The notes below the pieces were generated by a model. It made no database searches. It was not told the origin of the DNA and worked only from the letters and a program-made list of their open reading frames with translations. Below are positions 7,288 to 12,513 of a stretch of 12,782 bases of DNA, in pieces. A program made the translations under genes and the position numbers. The stretch comes from Candidatus Woesearchaeota archaeon CG11_big_fil_rev_8_21_14_0_20_43_8 (lineage in GTDB: Archaea; Nanobdellota; Nanobdellia; Woesearchaeales; CG08-08-20-14). Each line of letters starts with the position of its first letter. Within the stretch, counting starts at the first letter, position 1. Location of the stretch: the NCBI GenBank assembly GCA_002762705.1, contig PCVE01000130.1, forward strand, positions 1-12,782, in the 5' to 3' direction.

Positions 7288-7868
7288 CAGATCTTACCTT
7301 TCAGCTTAAGCTCATAGACCATATTCTCGAGTTTGTTCAGATCATATTTTATGGAATCAAATTTCTTTCTCAATTCTCCACCCTGGAAGTCGAACCTGAT
7401 GAATTGGCCATACATCTCTTCGATCAGCTCTTTGATCTTGAGCACACTTTCATAATCTTCTTTGATACCTGAATTGACTGCTTTTCTCACAAGTTCACCA
7501 GTCAGGTCGCAAAGCCCAAGCAGATAATGTTCTGTCTCGACACCAAGTTCTTTGCTTGTCAGTATCCTCTTGTCCTTGACATAGCCAAGGTAGCACATGG
7601 CCTCGACAAATTCCTGCCCTGCGACTTTGTAAGCACCTATGGATGCAAGAGCGTGTCCTTTATGCGCGACAGCTGTCGCTTCTATATATTTCTCTTTTAT
7701 CTTCTTTGCGTGCTCTTCTGCGCTTTTCATGTCGCTTCTATGCACAGCATATATGAGCTGTTTTGATATCTTAACGACTTCGCGTGATGAAAGGATCACT
7801 TTCTCTCTCTCTTCTGAGAAACTCTGCATATCATCAAGCATACTGTCAAAATCTGTCTTGTCTATCAT
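7287..7868 (-). CDS. Translin/TRAX-family RNA-binding nuclease
   Basis: A 193-residue, all-helical protein of the translin superfamily. The diagnostic C-terminal half is clear: YLLGLCDLTGELVRK (115-129) and a GGELRKKFDSIKYDLNKLE stretch (163-181). E86 and E89 (GQEFVEA) plus D121 and E125 (DLTGE) occupy the positions of the four acidic catalytic residues of TRAX (human E126, E129, D193, E197, from memory). This suggests an active ribonuclease rather than the inactive translin type. Archaeal homologues form octameric shells around RNA. A clear ribosome-binding site (AGGAGGT, RC of 7877-7883) fixes the ATG at 7868. It is the first gene of a three-gene operon and is divergent from the RNase P RNA gene. 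Confidence 0.88.
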   Translation of the reverse strand: MIDKTDFDSMLDDMQSFSEEREKVILSSREVVKISKQLIYAVHRSDMKSAEEHAKKIKEKYIEATAVAHKGHALASIGAYKVAGQEFVEAMCYLGYVKDKRILTSKELGVETEHYLLGLCDLTGELVRKAVNSGIKEDYESVLKIKELIEEMYGQFIRFDFQGGELRKKFDSIKYDLNKLENMVYELKLKGKI

Positions 7869-7876
7869 CCTATTTG

Positions 7877-7937
7877 ACCTCCTAGTGCCAAAAGGAGTCC
7901 TATCTCATTTAAATACTTGTTGCGAAAGGTATTTAAT
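7877..7937. promoter_or_regulatory. Compact divergent promoter for the translin operon and RNase P RNA
   Basis: The minus-strand box TATTTAAAT (RC of 7907-7915) would start the translin mRNA near 7885, just before its ribosome-binding site (RC of 7877-7883). The plus-strand box TATTTAAT (7930-7937), preceded by purine-rich BRE-like CGAAAGG, would start rnpB near 7960. Only 14 bases separate the boxes, so TBP/TFB binding at one may hinder the other. Confidence 0.6.
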
Positions 7938-7959
7938 GCCGCCCAGATTCCAATGCGTT

Positions 7960-8288
7960 GGTAGTGGAGTCACAGGGCTGACGGTGCCTTTATTGGTGCT
8001 GAGGAAAGTCCGCCCTCTATTCAAAAGGCAGCTGTTCGAAAGTCAGATGGAGAAATCCATGGCAACCACTCAGAAACGACACGGCCCTATCATAGGATGA
8101 CGCGCGCGAAGTCTTAGGTGACTAAGATGAGATAACCCGCAGACGTTTTTTAGGGATACGATGAAACGGTGAGCCCCTGCTTGAGCAAGGCCATTATGGC
8201 CGCTTAGTCGAATGTCCTGAAGATCTGCCCGCGTAACTGACGGAGATCCACAGAAGGTGGCTTATGGCTCCCTACCGCTTCCACTTTT
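7960..8288 (+). ncRNA. rnpB: RNase P RNA (archaeal type A)
   Basis: The catalytic RNA of RNase P, which removes 5' leaders from pre-tRNAs. Conserved blocks appear in order: GAGGAAAGUCC at 8001-8011 (CR I), GAUGAGAUAACC near 8127 (CR II), GAUGAAACGGUGAGCCCC near 8160 (CR III), GUCGAAUGUCC near 8207 (CR IV), and ACAGAAGGUGGCUUAU at 8250-8265 (CR V). A P1 helix closes the molecule: GGUAG, a bulged U and GGAGUC (7960-7971) pair with GGCUCC-CUACC (8266-8276), 11 pairs in all. The 5' end agrees with the start predicted from the TATA box at 7930-7937. A T-run at 8285-8289 acts as terminator. The mature 3' end is likely around 8276-8280. I did not fold the interior helices. Confidence 0.93.
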
Positions 8289-8371
8289 TGTACGGACTTG
8301 ATTTTGTTTAATTTGTTTTCCATTTTGTAGTCTTATTCTATGTTGTATATCTACAAAACCTGGACTAAAAG
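8281..8371 (+). repeat. R repeat, left copy (inverted partner at 12204-12294)
   Basis: A 91-base sequence starting with the rnpB terminator (CCACTTTTTG). It is repeated in inverted orientation at 12204-12294. By eye, the first 52 bases differ at two positions, the middle 18 at eight, and the last 21 (CTACAAAACCTGGACTAAAAG) are identical, with no gaps. It flows into hairpin unit 1. In both places it lies directly downstream of RNA-gene sequence. No coding potential is convincing. Confidence 0.85.
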
Positions 8372-8499
8372 GTGGGATTTCAACTTCGTTGAAATCGTTA
8401 TGTAAAGCTGGACCAAAAGTAAGGACTCTCGCTTCGCTCGACTCGTTATGCAAAATCGGGATTAAAAGTAGGATTTCAGCTTCGCTGAAATCGGTTGTG
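8353..8499 (+). repeat. Three degenerate ~48-base hairpin units
   Basis: Units lie at 8353-8402, 8403-8450 and 8451-8499. Each reads roughly AAAnCTGGACTAAAAGTAGGA, then a hairpin block, then CGTTATG. Unit 1 has a perfect 9-base stem (8376-8384 with 8388-8396). Unit 3 has a different perfect 9-base stem (8472-8480 with 8484-8492). Unit 2 keeps the central TTCG but has lost most pairing. This fills most of the 325-base gap between rnpB and the coiled-coil gene; nothing further was seen in 8500-8613. Confidence 0.75.
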
Positions 8500-8613
8500 T
8501 TCTATGGAATTGACTCAAACAAACGCCATCTGCTTAAGCCCATGGATTGTCGCTCTCAATTTTACAAAAAGCAAGAGGTCACACTATATTTGACTTGTCC
8601 TTTATAGAATCAT

Positions 8614-9081
8614 TCACTGCTGTGTCCCAGGTCCTGCCTGATCTCTCTTCTTGAAATCCCTAGTGATCCTTGAGAGTTCGTTGACATTCTCAGTGAGTGT
8701 AGGAAGAATCTTCTGGAACACTTTCTCAAGAGCCTTGATCTCGATCCCCACATCATGGATATTCTGGTCGTACTGGCCTACTTTCTCGAGAATCGCATTA
8801 TGCAGCTTGTCGAATTCTCCCCTTAGATCCTTGACTGTGGTCTCGATCTCATTGATCCTGCCTTCTGTCTTGTCTTTCCATTCGATGATCCTATTCACAT
8901 TCTCTGTGAAATCAGACCATTTCTCATCGATGAGAGCTTCGATCAATTCTACTACCCTTTCATTAGAAGCATCTTCCTCTGGCGCCATCTGCGCCGGAGC
9001 ACCGAACTGATCCTGGCCTGGCATCTGGTCAAAACCACCTTGCATCGGCCTTTGTGGAAATTCAGGAAACTGATCCGGCAT
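8614..9081 (-). CDS. Coiled-coil protein with a Pro/Gln-rich N-terminus
   Basis: A 155-residue protein with no recognised enzymatic domain. Residues 1-40 are low-complexity and rich in Pro, Gln, Gly, Met and Phe. Residues 41-145 are almost continuously helical with heptad-like spacing (for example INEIETTVKDLRGEFDKLHN and IGIEI/LEKVFQKIL regions), indicating a coiled coil. The end is short and polar. It has no signal peptide or membrane segment. A GGTGAG ribosome-binding site (RC of 9087-9092) fixes the ATG at 9081. It diverges from the HerA-like ATPase gene. A role as a structural or adaptor partner of that ATPase, or in a filament or pilus-like assembly, is speculative. Similar proteins are common but uncharacterised in DPANN genomes (from memory). 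Confidence 0.75.
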   Translation of the reverse strand: MPDQFPEFPQRPMQGGFDQMPGQDQFGAPAQMAPEEDASNERVVELIEALIDEKWSDFTENVNRIIEWKDKTEGRINEIETTVKDLRGEFDKLHNAILEKVGQYDQNIHDVGIEIKALEKVFQKILPTLTENVNELSRITRDFKKRDQAGPGTQQ

Positions 9082-9198
9082 AATCGCTCACCTTTTTTTT
9101 GATACTCCTCTCTACTTTACTTTATAAATCTAATTAATCTTATATAAACCTTACGTATCGACATGTTTTTATATGCCTTTTTGATAGATTGAATATAG
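9082..9198. promoter_or_regulatory. Divergent promoter region for the coiled-coil and HerA-like genes
   Basis: The plus-strand TTTTTATAT at 9166-9174 is centred about 28 bases before ATG 9199, giving a leaderless ATPase mRNA. Minus-strand TATA-like boxes at 9120-9127 and 9141-9149 are candidates for the coiled-coil gene, which has a short leader with a ribosome-binding site. Confidence 0.5.
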
Positions 9199-10515
9199 AT
9201 GGAACCTGTGAACGATATAGTGGTCGGCAGAAGTCCGGCAGACACAAGAAGATGGGGGACAAAAGGTGCGATACTTCTTGGTAAGCAGTGGATCGAGAAG
9301 AATAGCAATATGGAACTTGGACCAAAGCTCTATCTTGATGTCACTGATGCGCATGTCTTTTTCATCTGCGGAAAAAGGGGTGGCGGAAAATCATATACAA
9401 TGGGTGTGATTGCAGAAGGTTTCTCACTATTGGAACCTGCGATAAGGAACAACCTGTCCATAATCCTTCTTGACACGATGGGTGTCTATTGGAGCATGAC
9501 ACATCCAAATCACAAAGAGAAGAAACTTCTCGAGCCATACAATCTGTATCCTATGGGCATCGATGTGAAGATCTATACTCCTGAAAAATTCTATCATGAA
9601 TATCAGAAGAAAGGCATACCGACAAGCGCGCCGTTTAGCATAAATCCCGCAGAACTTGAGGCAGAAGACTGGTGCAAGGCGTTTCGTGTTGAGAAATACA
9701 GTGAATCCGGAATCATGATCGCTGATGTGGTATCGACACTAAGAGAGAAGCAAGGCCATAAATATTCTATTGATGAATTGATACAAACCTCATTGACTGT
9801 CAATGCCGAGACACACACAAAGAATGTCGTGTCACAGATGTTTAAGATGGCGAAAGCATGGGGTCTTTTTGCAGAGAAGAGCACACCACTAAAAGATCTC
9901 GCGAAGGGCGGCCAGGTGACTGTACTTGATGTGAGCTGCTATGCCACGATGCCTGGCGGCTGGGATGTGAAGGCGCTTGTGGTGGGAATAGTCGCAAAAC
10001 ATCTCTTTGTCCAACGTATGAACGTCCGAAAAGCAGAAGAGTATGAGAATATAAAACATGTCGAGCAATATTTTGAAGGAGCCAATATGAATGTGGCGAA
10101 ACAGGACTATCCGTTGGTGTGGCTTGTCATCGATGAGGCTCATGAATTCATGCCAAAAGAAGGCACGACAGCTGCGACAGAACCACTGGTCACTATCTTA
10201 AGAGAAGGCCGTCAGCCAGGGATATCTCTTATACTTGCGACGCAGCAGCCGGGAAAGATTCATTCTGATGTTCTCACTCAGAGTGATACAGTGATCAGCC
10301 ATAGGATCACAGCGCAGATAGATGTCTCTGCTCTTGGTGTTCTTGCACAGAGCTACATGCAGGATGGTCTTGTGCGCGCGATGAACTATCTGCCTGCACT
10401 GAAAGGATGCGCTGTCGTCTTCGATGACAAGAACGAAAAGATATATCAGGTGCGTATCCGGCCAAGATTCACATGGCATGGCGGCGCGAGCCCGAATGCA
10501 ATGAAAGAACTGTGA
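9199..10515 (+). CDS. HerA/DUF87-type P-loop ATPase
   Basis: A 438-residue ATPase of the HerA-FtsK superfamily. Walker A is GKRGGGKS (58-65) and Walker B is LVWLVIDEAHE (306-316), with D312 and E313. A sensor region ATQQPGK (347-353) and the arginine-rich LREGRQPG (334-341), a likely arginine finger, follow. The C-terminal RIRPRFTWHGG is typical of this subgroup. HerA proteins are hexameric DNA translocases or helicases; with NurA they resect DNA ends. No NurA or Mre11/Rad50 gene is present in the window, so this may be one of the other DUF87 ATPases, including those tied to membrane or secretion complexes. ATG 9199 is supported by a TATA box giving a leaderless mRNA. The TraX-like gene follows after 48 bases with its own promoter. 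Confidence 0.9.
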   Translation: MEPVNDIVVGRSPADTRRWGTKGAILLGKQWIEKNSNMELGPKLYLDVTDAHVFFICGKRGGGKSYTMGVIAEGFSLLEPAIRNNLSIILLDTMGVYWSMTHPNHKEKKLLEPYNLYPMGIDVKIYTPEKFYHEYQKKGIPTSAPFSINPAELEAEDWCKAFRVEKYSESGIMIADVVSTLREKQGHKYSIDELIQTSLTVNAETHTKNVVSQMFKMAKAWGLFAEKSTPLKDLAKGGQVTVLDVSCYATMPGGWDVKALVVGIVAKHLFVQRMNVRKAEEYENIKHVEQYFEGANMNVAKQDYPLVWLVIDEAHEFMPKEGTTAATEPLVTILREGRQPGISLILATQQPGKIHSDVLTQSDTVISHRITAQIDVSALGVLAQSYMQDGLVRAMNYLPALKGCAVVFDDKNEKIYQVRIRPRFTWHGGASPNAMKEL

Positions 10516-10531
10516 TTTTCTATGTACGATA

Positions 10532-10540
10532 ATTATTAAA
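10532..10540 (+). promoter_or_regulatory. TATA box for the TraX-like gene
   Basis: ATTATTAAA is centred about 27 bases before ATG 10564, within the gap after the ATPase stop. It indicates separate, leaderless transcription. Confidence 0.5.
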
Positions 10541-10563
10541 TCCCAAGTGTTCTTTATTATCAG

Positions 10564-11301
10564 ATGAAAAAGCCAGTTCGCCCGAATCTCTATGATTACA
10601 TCAAGATAATCGCGATCATCTGTATGATCATAGCTCATATAGGTTATTTCCTTTTCTCTGGCGACAACTGGTTCCAGGTGATTGGCCGGGCGGCATTTCC
10701 ATTGTTCCTTTTCTTGGTTGGTTTCAATTCTTCATACAGGTGGCGTTGGAATCTATGGATTGTCGCGATATCGCTTCAGATAGGCTATATCGTCACGAGA
10801 TATATTGGATTACATCATGTGGGCATCACCCTGATAATCCTGATAAACATCGCTCTTGTCCGTGTGATATTAAATTTCTTGAAACGACAAAAAGTGAATC
10901 AATCGATCCTGTTTCTGATATTATTGTGTGCCTGGATACTGGACAGCTATGTGCGCAATATTATTGATTTTGGTATGATGGCGCTCATGTATGGAATCGT
11001 CGGATATTCATTCGTGAACTTCAAGAGAAGATGGAGCTCGACCGCCATGCTCTTCATGGTGTCAGTCGCATACCTGTTCCATGAATTCATCGTATTCGAT
11101 TTCGACATTCTTCAGAGGTTGGGTGTTATTGTTGTTGTTGTGATCGTTTTCTTTCTGCTGATATCATTAGGGAAAGAGAACCGGAACATGAAACTTGGCA
11201 GATTATTTGATTCTCTGATTCTATTCATCTCAAAGAACGCGCTATGGATATATCTTCTGCATGTAGTGGTGCTTGTGATACTGCAGTGGGCATTTCAATA
11301 A
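10564..11301 (+). CDS. TraX-like / acyltransferase-like integral membrane protein
   Basis: A 245-residue, very hydrophobic protein with about 7-8 membrane helices. Its N-terminus has DYIKIIAIICMIIAHIG (11-27) with H25, then IGRAAFPLFLFLVGFN (40-55). It ends with a helix starting IYLLHVVVL (H233). This order (KIIA...HIG, then IGRxAFPxF, and a late LH) is the pattern of the TraX family, first known as the F-pilin acetylase, and of the wider membrane acyltransferase fold. The substrate in this organism is unknown; acylation of a surface protein or glycan is the natural guess. Length fits TraX homologues (about 220-250). The closeness of a HerA-like ATPase suggests, but does not show, a link to a surface apparatus. 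Confidence 0.75.
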   Translation: MKKPVRPNLYDYIKIIAIICMIIAHIGYFLFSGDNWFQVIGRAAFPLFLFLVGFNSSYRWRWNLWIVAISLQIGYIVTRYIGLHHVGITLIILINIALVRVILNFLKRQKVNQSILFLILLCAWILDSYVRNIIDFGMMALMYGIVGYSFVNFKRRWSSTAMLFMVSVAYLFHEFIVFDFDILQRLGVIVVVVIVFFLLISLGKENRNMKLGRLFDSLILFISKNALWIYLLHVVVLVILQWAFQ

Positions 11302-11334
11302 AGTAATCGCAGATGAAGGTTGATATAAGATATT

Positions 11335-11739
11335 TCATTGATCTTTTGGAAACCTATCGATCTTCTCTGTGACATAGACTGTACTTTTTTCCCAATGTGG
11401 CATAGAGATAAGTCTGTCGATGACAGCATCCAATGAACTATGCTGCTCTCCGATTGTGATGACACCTGGCTTTTTGACAATGATGAAATACGTCCCTTCT
11501 TGATTTGGATCTCTGGTTTCTTTATAAGATAATTTCCCATCTTTGATCTTCAATTCAAGTTTAGCTTCCAGATCTACTGGCACTGTGAGATACTGGACGG
11601 GTGTATCTGAATTCCTGATGACCTGCATAGCTTTTTTGTGGTCTTTGCATGGAGTTATCTTGTAGTAGGATGGTTCATTGCAGAACCCGCCAGATTGCGG
11701 CGGGAAATGCTTGTAATGGATGACGAAATACTTTGGCAT
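11335..11739 (-). CDS. Hypothetical protein, 134 residues
   Basis: I do not recognise this protein. It appears to be a soluble, mixed alpha/beta protein: an N-terminal strand (KYFVIHYKHF) and a Cys-containing segment with C20 and C31. A middle strand-rich part (LEAKLELKIKDGKLSYKET, then GTYFIIVKKPGVITIGE) and a C-terminal helix (LDAVIDRLIS) follow. It has no signal peptide or membrane segment. ATG 11739 has a GGTGAT ribosome-binding site (RC of 11744-11749) spaced four bases away. A good TATA box (RC of 11774-11781) predicts transcription starting near 11751, so the gene is likely real. It lies downstream of the tRNA-Pro gene on the same strand, but its own promoter separates the two. It is convergent with the TraX-like gene. 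Confidence 0.65.
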   Translation of the reverse strand: MPKYFVIHYKHFPPQSGGFCNEPSYYKITPCKDHKKAMQVIRNSDTPVQYLTVPVDLEAKLELKIKDGKLSYKETRDPNQEGTYFIIVKKPGVITIGEQHSSLDAVIDRLISMPHWEKSTVYVTEKIDRFPKDQ

Positions 11740-11773
11740 GATATCACCTATTTAGTGTAAAAAACACACAAAC

Positions 11774-11781
11774 ATATAAAT
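11774..11781 (-). promoter_or_regulatory. TATA box for the 134-residue hypothetical gene
   Basis: ATTTATAT on the minus strand, preceded by a purine-rich BRE-like AAAAG, lies about 39 bases before ATG 11739 and gives a short leader containing the GGTGAT ribosome-binding site. Confidence 0.55.
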
Positions 11782-11852
11782 CTTTTGCCTGGGAATAAAA
11801 GGGTTGCGAGGTTAACCTGATAACTGCTATTGCTTCATTTGAAATAAGAATA

Positions 11853-11970
11853 TGGGGCTGCGAGGACTTTCTCACTGACGTTCGAAGCATTGCCACTTCG
11901 GGCGTCAATATTTGAACCCCGACAAAGCGGCCCCGAACCACTTATCATAACCAAGTTAGACCACAGCCCC
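11853..11970 (-). tRNA. tRNA-Pro(CGG) with a T-loop intron
   Basis: Read on the minus strand, acceptor GGGGCTG (11970-11964) pairs with CAGCCCC (11860-11854), with discriminator A73 and no encoded CCA. The D arm is GTCT...TGAT with GG in the loop. The anticodon arm AGTGG-TTCGGGG-CCGCT gives anticodon CGG, so proline. The T stem CGGGG pairs with CCTCG (one G.U pair), and the T loop is TTCAAAT once a 44-base insert at 11867-11910 is removed, leaving a normal 74-base tRNA. Downstream is T-rich, and the promoter lies at 12002-12012. Transcription of the host gene is independent of the hypothetical gene that follows. A tRNA-finding program may miss this gene or score it low because of the intron position. 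Confidence 0.85.
11867..11910 (-). other. tRNA intron in the T-loop (position 59/60)
   Basis: A 44-base insert between A59 and T60; shifting by one base is equivalent because a T is present at both ends. It forms a hairpin: TTGACG pairs with CGTCAG and CGAAG pairs with CTTCG around a CC/AA internal loop. Exon TTCA can pair with intron TGAG as a 4-pair central helix, leaving bulges AATA and AAAGT that contain the two cut sites. This is a relaxed bulge-helix-bulge of the kind cut by archaeal splicing endonuclease. Confidence 0.75.
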
Positions 11971-12016
11971 AAAGGTTCAAACCAGAAGAGACTTATGAGA
12001 ATTCTTAAATCTTTCT
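11951..12016 (-). repeat. Direct repeat copy 1: tRNA-Pro promoter and first 20 bases
   Basis: The promoter, leader and tRNA nucleotides 1-20 of the intact tRNA-Pro gene. They are repeated in the same orientation at 12296-12360, differing by a one-base indel and a few substitutions, mostly in the leader. The repeat stops sharply upstream of the TATA box; sequences beyond it are unrelated. Confidence 0.85.
12002..12012 (-). promoter_or_regulatory. Promoter of tRNA-Pro
   Basis: AGATTTAAGAA on the minus strand is a TATA-like box about 37 bases before the mature tRNA 5' end. It would start transcription near 11981 and give a ~10-base leader for RNase P to remove. The same box occurs in the duplicated copy at 12346-12356. 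Confidence 0.55.
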
Positions 12017-12018
12017 CT

Positions 12019-12203
12019 TGGATCGAGGCAGGTTTGTCTGACTCCTTATTTTTAGTCCCGCACAACATTTTTGAAAAACGCTGGCAACCCATGGTTGCCG
12101 TGTCCAGCAAACGTCGTTTGCCTGGAGCTTGATCAAAACAGTACTGTTCGCTTTTGCTCACAGCACAATACATAAAACGAATTTGGCTTTACCAAATTCC
12201 CTA
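12019..12203. repeat. Hairpin-rich non-coding block between tRNA-Pro and R
   Basis: A run of inverted repeats: TTTTT/AAAAA at about 12069-12078; GGCAACC/GGTTGCC with a three-base loop (12083-12099); GCAAACG/CGTTTGC with a one-base centre, flanked by CCA and TGG (12104-12125). The palindrome AACAGTACTGTT (12137-12148) and GAATTTGG/CCAAATTC with a five-base loop (12179-12199) follow. Minus-strand GGACTAAAAATAAGGA near 12045-12060 matches the start of the units after rnpB. No gene is visible. Confidence 0.6.
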
Positions 12204-12294
12204 CTTTTAGTCCAGGTTTTGTAGGCAGACAGAATGGAACAGGACTACAAAATGGAAAAGAAATTAAACAAAATCAAGTCCGTGCAAAAAGTGG
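12204..12294 (-). repeat. R repeat, right copy (inverted partner at 8281-8371)
   Basis: The reverse complement of the rnpB 3' flank, 81 of 91 bases identical by eye and without gaps. On the minus strand it begins with CCACTTTTTG right after the truncated tRNA-Pro fragment. It runs toward the intact tRNA gene and continues into a hairpin (12179-12199) at the same place as hairpin unit 1 of the left copy. Confidence 0.85.
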
Positions 12295-12295
12295 G

Positions 12296-12360
12296 CCGAG
12301 TTAGACCACAGCCCCGAAGGCCAAGCCAGAAGAGACTTATGAGAATTCTTAAATCTTTCT
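12296..12360 (-). pseudogene. Truncated tRNA-Pro copy with its promoter (direct repeat copy 2)
   Basis: On the minus strand a promoter box (12346-12356) and leader lead into GGGGCTGTGGTCTAACTCGG (12315-12296). This matches tRNA-Pro nucleotides 1-20, up to the D-loop GG, with one change. The tRNA then stops and the R repeat begins, with a T-run ten bases later. If transcribed, it would give an RNA of about 40 bases ending in U's. It cannot make a tRNA. A functional split-tRNA 5' half is unlikely because no anticodon region or matching partner follows. Confidence 0.75.
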
Positions 12361-12419
12361 TTTCATTCGCCTCGGATAACAGAAGTGCAAGACCTAGAAC
12401 CCATACCCAAGTAAACAGA

Positions 12420-12455
12420 GCTTAGATTGCAGACAGAATAAGAAAAATCTTAAGC
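12420..12455. repeat. Stem-loop with a short piece of R
   Basis: GCTTAGATT (12420-12428) pairs with AATCTTAAGC (12446-12455), with one bulged base. The loop holds GCAGACAGAAT, also found within the right R copy at about 12225-12235. It may be a remnant of R or chance. The rest of 12361-12513 shows no gene. Confidence 0.35.
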
Positions 12456-12513
12456 AAAAGCCAAGACCCAAATAGATATTACGTAGCATTATAAAACAAC
12501 AATGCCAGAATTC

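Noticed and set aside
7963..8285. Alternative P1 helix of rnpB using AGTGGAG with CTTCCACT
   Set aside because: The pairing of 7960-7971 with 8266-8276 is longer, follows CR V directly and agrees with the predicted transcription start.
8353..8499. Possible CRISPR array
   Set aside because: Only three degenerate units occur, without unique spacers of even length, and the variable part is itself a hairpin. No cas genes are nearby.
8353..8499. Integron attC-like sites (CGTTATG borders)
   Set aside because: The border does not fit the GTTRRRY core, paired R''/L'' boxes are absent, and no integrase or gene cassettes are seen.
8262..8607. Open frames on both strands over the rnpB 3' end and hairpin units
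   Set aside because: They overlap the RNase P RNA and repeats, have biased low-quality composition, and lack promoters or ribosome-binding sites.
11744..12173. Open frames overlapping the tRNA-Pro gene on both strands
   Set aside because: The tRNA structure explains this sequence and the translated products show no protein-like features.
12296..12315. 5' half of a split tRNA
   Set aside because: The fragment ends in the D-loop and runs into a terminator. No anticodon part or complementary joining sequence is present, and an intact tRNA-Pro lies next door.
12234..12425. 63-residue basic open frame on the plus strand
   Set aside because: It runs through R and the reversed tRNA copy. Its start is shared with R at 8281-8332, but the frame there runs into rnpB, so coding is unlikely.
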